From Blastococcus sp. DSM 46786 (GTDB lineage Bacteria; Actinomycetota; Actinomycetes; Mycobacteriales; Geodermatophilaceae): DNA of 64,000 nt. The DNA lies in contig NZ_FOAO01000008.1 in the NCBI RefSeq assembly GCF_900109665.1, positions 62,001 through 126,000 on the forward strand. The letters run 5' to 3'. Below the pieces are notes generated by a model that was given only the letters and a program-made list of their open reading frames with translations, had not been told where the DNA came from and did not search any database. Both the position numbers and the translations under genes were made by a program. Below, piece after piece: positions 58,695 through 64,000 of the stretch. Within the stretch, counting starts at the first letter, position 1. The number at the start of each line of letters is the position of its first letter.

Positions 58695-59390
58695 GACCGC
58701 TCTCCGGGCAGCGGGTTCGACCGGTCGGGGCCGCAGCGCCGGCTGCTCGTAGTTCAACGGCAGCAACAGCGCGGGGTCGCTGATCGGGACCTCCCACACC
58801 GCCCCGCCGCCGTCGGGATCGATGACCTCGTTCCGCCCCAGGAAGGCGGCCACCTAGTCCTGTCCCTGCAACACCCATCCCAGCAGGACCACGGGCCCTC
58901 AACGTCTCCGGGCCAAGATCACGGTCACCGGCTCACGCCACGTCCTTCACCAGGAACCGAGAAGAGCCGTCATGACCTTCCCGGCTTGACAACTGTCCGT
59001 GAAGCCGCCTTCAGACACAGGCGCTGGCGAACCACCGCCGCACTCCACGAGGCAATTGCCGCCCAGTCGTCGGCCCCGTCGCGCATTTCAGCAGTTCCAT
59101 CCGCGGTGACAATGCCGTCTCCGTGGAGGAACTCCTAACGGGAATGGGGCAGGTCAGGTCGTCGGCCACGGAACAGCCGTCCCGTATGACCCGCCCGCGC
59201 GCATGTCCGGTGATGGGGCGATATCCGGCACGGCCTCCCGCCGCCGGAGCGCCCCGTAGGACTCCCCAATGCCAACGGCAGGGTCTCGCTCCGCGGCGAT
59301 GCCGAGGGGGCACCTCGGCCCTGGACCGTCAGGGCGGAGGGCTCAGGGACGTCGTGCGCGGCTTCCGCTGATCGGCCCTACGCTGCCTGG
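58695..59390. other. Gene-poor stretch with possible gene remnant
   Basis: No intact gene is supported in these 696 bases. On the minus strand 58741-58853 encodes about 38 residues (AAFLGRNEVIDPD through PLLLPLNYEQP-like text) with natural-looking composition, directly after an in-frame stop. It may be a fragment of a lost gene. From about 58980 to 59130 the GC content falls visibly below the neighbourhood, which hints at foreign or decayed DNA. Confidence 0.5.
59379..59384 (+). promoter_or_regulatory. -10 box of the GH13 gene
   Basis: TACGCT ends 6 bases before GTG 59391. No Shine-Dalgarno sequence is present, so a leaderless mRNA is likely. Confidence 0.45.
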
Positions 59391-60992
59391 GTGAGTTCGC
59401 CCCCGTGGTGGCAGCGCGGCGCCGTCTACCAGGTCTACCCCCGGTCGTTCGCCGACGGGGACGGCGACGGCGTGGGTGACCTCCGCGGCCTGCGCGCACA
59501 TCTCGACCACCTGGCCGACCTGGGCGTCACGGCGGTCTGGCTCTCCCCGGTCTTCACCTCCCCCATGGTCGACGCCGGCTACGACGTGGCCGACTTCTGC
59601 GACGTCGACCCGGTGTTCGGAACCCTCGAAGACCTCGACGGGCTGATCGCCGACTGCCACGCACGGGGCATCCGCGTGGTCCTGGACTGGGTGCCCAACC
59701 ACAGCTCCGACCAGCACCCCTGGTTCCTCGCCTCCCGGTCGAGCCGGGACGACCCCAGGCGCGACTGGTACGTCTGGCGCGACAGCGCACCCGACGGCGG
59801 CCCGCCCAACGACTGGCGCTCGGAGTTCGCCGCGGCCGGCCCGGCGTGGAGCTACGACGAGCACACCGGCCAGTGGTACCTGCACTCCTACACCCCGCAG
59901 CAGCCCGATCTGAACTGGGACAACCCGGAGGTCGAGGCGGCGATGCACGACGTCGTCCGGTTCTGGCTGGACCGGGGCGTCGACGGGCTGCGCATCGACG
60001 CGCTGCAGCGGCTGGGCAAAGACCCGCTGCTGCGCAGCAACGCCGGCTCCGACCGGCGCCACGACCAGGACTGGGAGCCGGTCGCGCACGAGCGGCTCCG
60101 CGGCATCCGGCGGGTGGTGGACGAGTACCAGGACCGGATGATCGTCGGCGAGGTCTACCTGCTCGACCAGCGGCGCGTCGTCGACTACCTGAGCGGCGGC
60201 GACCAGCTGCACATGGCGCACAACTTCGTCTTCCTGCACCTGCCCTGGGACGCCGCCGCCTTCCGGCACGTCATCGCGGAGTTCGAGGCGCTGGCCGAGC
60301 CGGACGCCTGGCCGGCCTGGTTCCTCGGCAACCACGACCACTCCCGGATCGCCACGCGCTACGACGACGGCGGCTCCGGGCAGGCCCGGGCGCGGGCCGT
60401 CGCGCTGATGCTGACCGCGCTGCGCGGGACGCCGTTCCTCTACCAGGGCGACGAGCTCGGTCTGCCCGACGCGGAGATCCCGCCCGGCCGGGTCGTCGAC
60501 GTCGACGGCCGAGACCCCGGACGGGCACCGCTGCCCTGGCGGCCACCGTCACTGGCCGGCCCGGGCGCCGGCTTCACGACCGGGGAGCCGTGGCTGCCAC
60601 TGGTCCGCGAGGCCGAGCAGCTCTGCGTCGAGAGCCAGGCTGCCGATCCCTGCTCGACCTTGTCCCTGGTCCGCCGGCTCGGCGAGCTGCGCGCGGAGTC
60701 CGCGGCCCTGCGGTCCGGCGACCAGCACCTGCTCGACGCCGGCCCGGACGTCCTGGCCTGGCTGCGCACCGGGCCCGGTGAACGGCTGCTCGCCGCCGTC
60801 AACTTCGCCACGGAACCCCGGCCGCTGATCGTCCCCGGCATCCCGGGCGCGCGCCACGCCGTCCTCGTGTCCACGGACCCGGAACGAACCGGAACCGCGG
60901 TCCAGGACGGCACCGGGCCCCGGGCCCGGTTCGTCCTGCAGCCGAGCGAGGCCGTCCTCCTGGAGCTCGTGCCGCACGCCCGGCCGACCTGA
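59391..60992 (+). CDS. GH13 alpha-glucosidase/oligo-1,6-glucosidase
   Basis: This 533-residue enzyme belongs to the alpha-amylase family, oligo-1,6-glucosidase type. It starts PPWWQRGAVYQVYPRSFADGDGDGVGDLRG and carries VLDWVPNHSSDQHPWF, VDGLRIDAL (nucleophile Asp), IVGEVYL (acid Glu) and FLGNHDHSRIATR (transition-state Asp). The QPDLNWDNPEV segment is typical of the exo-acting alpha-glucosidases. It probably splits glucose from short alpha-glucans in the cytoplasm, since no signal peptide is present. GTG 59391 follows a TACGCT box. A perfect 12-base stem overlaps its stop codon. Confidence 0.9.
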   Translation: MSSPPWWQRGAVYQVYPRSFADGDGDGVGDLRGLRAHLDHLADLGVTAVWLSPVFTSPMVDAGYDVADFCDVDPVFGTLEDLDGLIADCHARGIRVVLDWVPNHSSDQHPWFLASRSSRDDPRRDWYVWRDSAPDGGPPNDWRSEFAAAGPAWSYDEHTGQWYLHSYTPQQPDLNWDNPEVEAAMHDVVRFWLDRGVDGLRIDALQRLGKDPLLRSNAGSDRRHDQDWEPVAHERLRGIRRVVDEYQDRMIVGEVYLLDQRRVVDYLSGGDQLHMAHNFVFLHLPWDAAAFRHVIAEFEALAEPDAWPAWFLGNHDHSRIATRYDDGGSGQARARAVALMLTALRGTPFLYQGDELGLPDAEIPPGRVVDVDGRDPGRAPLPWRPPSLAGPGAGFTTGEPWLPLVREAEQLCVESQAADPCSTLSLVRRLGELRAESAALRSGDQHLLDAGPDVLAWLRTGPGERLLAAVNFATEPRPLIVPGIPGARHAVLVSTDPERTGTAVQDGTGPRARFVLQPSEAVLLELVPHARPT

Positions 60993-61014
60993 CAGGGGTC
61001 CATCAGGTCGGCCG
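60981..61014. terminator. Bidirectional terminator after the GH13 gene
   Basis: CGGCCGACCTGA and TCAGGTCGGCCG form a perfect 12-base stem with a 10-base loop. The left arm includes the GH13 stop codon. The convergent PilZ gene ends 17 bases beyond. Confidence 0.75.
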
Positions 61015-61030
61015 TGACCGAGTGCGACCC

Positions 61031-61666
61031 TCAGTCCAGGGCGGCCGCGCGCTCCTCGCGCAGCGCCTGGAAGACCCGCCGGCGCAGCCCGTCCGCGTCC
61101 TTCTCCTCGACGTCGTGGAACTGCATGGACAGCAGCCACCGCGCCCCCTGCACCTGCTGGCGGACGATCGCACCGCGGACGTCGACGGTGTCGTCGCCGA
61201 TCGTCAGGGTCATGTGGGCCCGCGTGCCCGGCTCCGGGGGCAGCCCCCACCCGTCCACCAGGGCGCGGAGCCCGGCCTCGCTGAGGTCGACCGTGGAGCC
61301 GACGAGCAGACCATCGAGCCACGGCATGACCACCGGGACCTCGACGCGGGCGCGCACCGTGCGCCGGCGCTGGCTGCGCTCCGCCGGCCCGGTGGGGACG
61401 AGGTGCCACAGCGGCTCCTCGCCGACCTCGACGCTGGTGATCTTCGCGGGCAGGGAGCGCTCCTCGTACCCGCTGACCCAGTAGAGGGCGACCGGGTCCC
61501 CGGGCTTGATCGCCCGCTTCCACTCCGTACCCTCGCCGAGGGGGCGGACGACGATGGTGTTCTCGTTGGAGACCTCCACCTGCGCCGTCGCCGTCAGGCC
61601 ACGCGCCACGAGCGTGACGTCGGCCTGGGTGCTCTCCTCGGGCCGGTCGTGCTGCGGCTCGGTCAT
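61031..61666 (-). CDS. PilZ-domain protein
   Basis: This 211-residue protein has an N-terminal YcgR-like beta domain (about residues 10-95) and a C-terminal PilZ domain with the c-di-GMP motifs RSQRRRTVRARVEVP (RxxxR) and STVDLSEAGLRALV (DxSxxG). It probably binds cyclic di-GMP and adjusts motility, secretion or polysaccharide production. I chose ATG 61666 because GGAGGA lies 5-6 bases upstream. An upstream in-frame start is possible but its sequence is Arg/Pro-rich and unlike coding DNA. Confidence 0.88.
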   Translation of the reverse strand: MTEPQHDRPEESTQADVTLVARGLTATAQVEVSNENTIVVRPLGEGTEWKRAIKPGDPVALYWVSGYEERSLPAKITSVEVGEEPLWHLVPTGPAERSQRRRTVRARVEVPVVMPWLDGLLVGSTVDLSEAGLRALVDGWGLPPEPGTRAHMTLTIGDDTVDVRGAIVRQQVQGARWLLSMQFHDVEEKDADGLRRRVFQALREERAAALD

Positions 61667-61840
61667 GGGTCCTCCACTGGGAACGGGACGTGCGGGCGTC
61701 GTTGCGCCCGGGCGGAAGCTAGCGCGGCGGCCAGCGGAAACCGCACATCGCCGTGGCGTGTCCCGCCGAACGGTGGGCCACCGATCGCCCGACGACGCAG
61801 GAAGGGCATCGGCAGCTCCGGCCCCCGGTAGGACCGGAAC

Positions 61841-61878
61841 GGCCCGCCTCCCCACCCGGAGGGGTGAGGGGCGGCCCG
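61841..61878 (-). terminator. Hairpin after the 81-residue gene
   Basis: GGCCCGCC-TCCCCACCC pairs, with small bulges, with GGGGTGAGGGGCGGCCC, 20 bases past the stop at 61898. Confidence 0.5.
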
Positions 61879-61897
61879 TCGGCGTGCGCCCGCCGGG

Positions 61898-62143
61898 TCA
61901 GCCGGCCAACCGGCGCGCGGCCGCGCCGAGGTGGTGCGCCCGCAGCGCACCCGGCTGCCCGATCCGCCGCGTCAGCTGGGCGGCGGCCACCGCGGCGCGG
62001 AGCGCGTCGGCGGACTCGGCGAGGCGGTCGGCGAGGAGCTGGTCCAGGTCGGCGTCGTGCAGGTCCTCCACGTCGCGCAGGAAGACGGCACCGGCCGGGA
62101 CGGCGGTGCGGGCGGGCACGGGCGAGGCGACGAGCTGCTGCAT
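61898..62143 (-). CDS. Small soluble protein, unknown function
   Basis: No family is recognised in these 81 residues. The protein starts MQQLVASPVPARTAV and is Ala/Leu-rich with a predicted helical second half (DLDQLLADRLAESADALRAAVAAAQLTRRIG). It has no membrane segment. The ATG at 62143 has AGGAGG at ideal spacing and a hairpin follows the stop, both supporting a real gene. It lies between the PilZ gene and a divergent small membrane protein. Confidence 0.55.
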   Translation of the reverse strand: MQQLVASPVPARTAVPAGAVFLRDVEDLHDADLDQLLADRLAESADALRAAVAAAQLTRRIGQPGALRAHHLGAAARRLAG

Positions 62144-62399
62144 GGTGGTCCTCCTGGATCGGTGTGCGCCGGATCCGTCCGGCAGGTCCCACCGTCGGGG
62201 AGCACCCGCAGGGCGGTCCCGAGGGAAGCGCAGGAAAACCGCAAGACCGCCCGGCCGTGCACCGCTGCCCACCGCCGTCCTCCGCCCGGACGGCGCCGCT
62301 CCCCCGGACGGGTGAGCACCGGCGTCCGGACGCCACCGGGTGCTCCAGCGGGCGGTAGCGGTGGTCGATGCACCTGTCGACCACGGCGGAGGAGCACGG

Positions 62400-62807
62400 G
62401 TGAGGATCTGGTTGCTGGCGTACGGCGTGCTGTACGTCGTCGTCGAGATGGTCGGGCACCGGCTGGAGAGCATCGGCTGGCCCCGGATCACCGCCCTCGA
62501 CGTCGCGACCGCGGTCACCGACGCCTTCCTCACCGTCTCGATCACCCTCGCCGTCCTGCTGGCCGGGCAGCTCCTGCTGCGCCGCTGGTCCCCGGCGGCG
62601 GTCGCCCGGCTGCGCCCGCCGGTGCCGCCGGCGCTCCTAGTGGACCGGCCGATCGGCGTCCGCTCGTGGCGCTCGGAGCCACTCGCCCTGCCGGCCGCCG
62701 CGCCCCCGCGCGACCCGTACTCGGTCGGCGCCTACGGGCCCGCGCGGATCCGCCGGGAACGGCGCGTGGCGCCCGACTTCCCCGAGGACCCGGGCCGCCT
62801 GCTCTGA
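62400..62807 (+). CDS. Small membrane protein, unknown function
   Basis: No family is recognised in these 135 residues. Two hydrophobic segments (about residues 2-16 and 35-62) are followed by an Arg/Pro-rich cytoplasmic-looking tail ending APDFPEDPGRLL. GTG 62400 is chosen because GGAGGAG lies 6-12 bases upstream and the protein then starts directly with a membrane segment. The gene is 146 bases before the cold-shock gene on the same strand. Confidence 0.5.
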   Translation: MRIWLLAYGVLYVVVEMVGHRLESIGWPRITALDVATAVTDAFLTVSITLAVLLAGQLLLRRWSPAAVARLRPPVPPALLVDRPIGVRSWRSEPLALPAAAPPRDPYSVGAYGPARIRRERRVAPDFPEDPGRLL

Positions 62808-62953
62808 CCGCCGGACCACCCGCAGAAGAGTCGCAGGTCACAGTTCTGCCGCACCGGTGTCCCGATCCGGTGATCGACGGCTAGGGTTGGCGCGTCGGGA
62901 AGGCCCTGCGCTATGGCAGGACCCCGATGCACCACCTCAGCTAGGAGCGAGCA

Positions 62954-63157
62954 ATGCCCGAAGGAACTGTCAAGTGGTTCAACGCGGAGAAGGGGTTCGG
63001 CTTCGCCACCCCCGACGGCGGCGGCCCGGACGTTTTCGTCCACTACTCGGCCATCCAGTCCAGCGGGTACCGCTCGCTCGATGAAGGCCAGCGGATCGCG
63101 TTCGACATCGAGCAGGGCCAGAAGGGCCCGCAGGCTGCGAACGTCACCCCGCTCTGA
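62954..63157 (+). CDS. csp: Cold-shock protein
   Basis: This 67-residue OB-fold protein binds single-stranded RNA and DNA and acts as an RNA chaperone. The RNP motifs are [15 protein letters not shown] (RNP1: KGFGFA) and VFVHYSAI (RNP2). The start [10 protein letters not shown] is typical of actinobacterial CspA-type proteins. The ATG has GGAG about 8 bases upstream. A strong hairpin terminator follows 16 bases after the stop. Confidence 0.97.
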   Translation: MPEGTVKWFNAEKGFGFATPDGGGPDVFVHYSAIQSSGYRSLDEGQRIAFDIEQGQKGPQAANVTPL

Positions 63158-63173
63158 TCACCTGATCAGCACC

Positions 63174-63205
63174 GCGCCCCCGTCCGGATCCCCGGGCGGG
63201 GGCGC
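63174..63205 (+). terminator. Terminator hairpin after csp
   Basis: GCGCCCCCGTCCGG and CCGGGCGGGGGCGC form a 14-base stem with one G-T pair and a 4-base loop, followed by TGTCGTT. Confidence 0.8.
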
Positions 63206-63400
63206 TGTCGTTCGCGGGTACGTGCCGCGCGCTGTCGTTCGTGGGACCGGACGTGCCGAGCGTGTACGCCCGGGCCAGCGGAGGCGCGGTCGTTCGCATA
63301 CCCGGCCGTACCCCGCCTGCGCTGCCGAGCGTGTGCGCCGGCGCGGGCTTTCCGAGCGTGGAACCGGGCGCTCGCGCACACGCAGGGCGCCAGGGCGGCC
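63204..63400. repeat. Degenerate intergenic repeats after csp
   Basis: GTCGTTCG occurs three times (near 63207, 63233 and 63290), and CCGAGCGTG three times (near 63256, 63333 and 63351), the first two within TGCCGAGCGTGT-N-CGCC. They outline roughly three degenerate units of 30-60 bases between csp and the next gene. Confidence 0.5.
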
Positions 63401-63405
63401 ACCGC

Positions 63406-63882
63406 TCAGCGGGCGCGCGGCACGTACCCGCCGATGAGCGCCGACATCAGCAGCGCCCCGTCGTGCTCACCCACGGCAGCGGCCGCCTCGGCGAAGGCCC
63501 GCCAGCGCTGCCGCTCGACGTCGGTGGGCGCGTTCGCCGCCCGGGCCGCCAGCTGCTCGAGGAGCCGCTCCCACTCTCCCTGCGGCGTCGGCCAGAGCCC
63601 GGCCAGCCGGCGGGCCTCCGCCGAGATCGCGGTGATGCGCACGATGTCGCCGGCGTGGTTGGTCAGCGGCTCGATGTACCCGGCCGAGGCCAGCGCCTTC
63701 GCCGCGGCGATCACGTCCGCCTTCGGCAGCCCGCTGCCCGGCACGACCGAGCCCAGCAGGTAGGGCGCGCCGCCGTGCTTCGGCTCGTCCACCAGCCGGG
63801 CGATCGCCCGGAGCACGGGCAGGTCGCGGGTGAACCAGACGTCGGGCAGGAGGCCGTCGGGCGGCTGGGGGGCGGCGGTCAC
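63406..63882 (-). CDS. Hypothetical protein with winged-helix-like region
   Basis: I do not recognise a named family for these 158 residues. Residues about 18-80 (VLRAIARLVDEPKHGGAPYLLGSVVPGSGLPKADVIAAAKALASAGYIEPL) look like a winged helix-turn-helix in helix order and spacing, and the rest is helical. No membrane segment or signal peptide is present. The start is GTG 63882. A hairpin lies upstream, between this gene and the next one on the same strand. Confidence 0.6.
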   Translation of the reverse strand: MTAAPQPPDGLLPDVWFTRDLPVLRAIARLVDEPKHGGAPYLLGSVVPGSGLPKADVIAAAKALASAGYIEPLTNHAGDIVRITAISAEARRLAGLWPTPQGEWERLLEQLAARAANAPTDVERQRWRAFAEAAAAVGEHDGALLMSALIGGYVPRAR

Positions 63883-63916
63883 CCCGCCAGTCTCCCCCGG
63901 GGCGCGGACGCGACGG

Positions 63917-63946
63917 CGCCCCGCCTCCCGGGAGGGAGACGGGGCG
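63917..63946 (-). terminator. Hairpin upstream of the last complete gene
   Basis: CGCCCCGCCTCCC pairs with GGGAGACGGGGCG with one mismatch. It is placed after a minus-strand gene that runs in from the right edge. Confidence 0.5.
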
Positions 63947-63958
63947 GCGGTCGGTCGT

Positions 63959-64000
63959 TCAGTCGCGGGCGCCGGTGAGGTGCGGGCGGGTGGGTGGCGA
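63959..64000 (-). CDS. Possible C-terminus of a gene beyond the right edge
   Basis: A minus-strand frame enters from the right edge, reads PPTRPHLTGARD and stops at TGA (63961-63959), 12 bases before a terminator-like hairpin. Only 13 codons are visible, so the product cannot be named. Confidence 0.3.
   Translation of the reverse strand, partial: SPPTRPHLTGARD

Noticed and set aside
55607-58957. The 15-base sequence TCCTTCACCAGGAAC occurs at 55607-55621 and 58943-58957, flanking the decayed genes
   Set aside because: One exact 15-base repeat is expected by chance in 64 kb of biased sequence. The flanks do not extend the match, so it is not taken as a target-site duplication or deletion scar.

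Overview
The window is high-GC actinobacterial chromosome. Dense genes, RbpA, WhiA, OpcA, TreY/TreZ and a LigC/Prim-PolC pair all point to Actinomycetota. The overall look (TANNNT -10 boxes, leaderless starts, gene content) fits Geodermatophilaceae (Blastococcus, Geodermatophilus, Modestobacter), but the family is inferred, not proven. No tRNA, rRNA, CRISPR array, insertion sequence or prophage was recognised.

1-12.7 kb is central carbon metabolism. A plus-strand pentose-phosphate run (tkt end, tal, pgi, zwf, opcA, pgl) is coupled by 4-base overlaps, and zwf is preceded by a repeat-built 30-residue leader peptide. It converges on rbpA. A minus-strand glycolytic block follows (gap, pgk, tpiA, a solute-binding lipoprotein, secG). 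12.9-18 kb is the conserved actinobacterial cluster whiA, yvcK, rapZ, uvrC. 18-31.9 kb holds an internally deleted CYP152-like P450, uvrA, an amidase, an MBL-fold hydrolase, an M28 peptidase, an S9 peptidase lacking its nucleophile serine, and two TerC-family genes, each behind its own yybP-ykoY manganese riboswitch. uvrB follows.

34.6-47.8 kb carries the trehalose-from-glycogen pathway (glgX, treY, treZ). Between treY and treZ lies about 7 kb of accessory DNA: a membrane protein, a QueC-like PP-loop ATPase, a recently duplicated pair of TupA-like ATP-grasp genes, and a MacB-type efflux operon with a 16-base palindrome at its promoter. 47.8-53.1 kb has a reductase, a vapBC-type toxin-antitoxin module, and ligC and Prim-PolC DNA repair genes flanking a secreted hydrolase. 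53.1-59.4 kb is a loosely packed, decaying accessory region: a frameshifted N-terminally truncated ECF41-type sigma factor, a frameshifted DUF4287 gene, an intact DUF4287 gene, a divergent LysR/DUF998 pair and two long gene-poor stretches. 59.4-64 kb has a GH13 glucosidase, a PilZ protein, small proteins and a cold-shock protein.

The most unusual structures are a dispersed palindromic element of about 63 bases found three times, each time just past a stop codon and with compensatory changes in its stem; the zwf leader peptide; the paired Mn riboswitches; and a set of nine genes with a TANNNT box 6-8 bases before the start codon, as expected for leaderless mRNAs.
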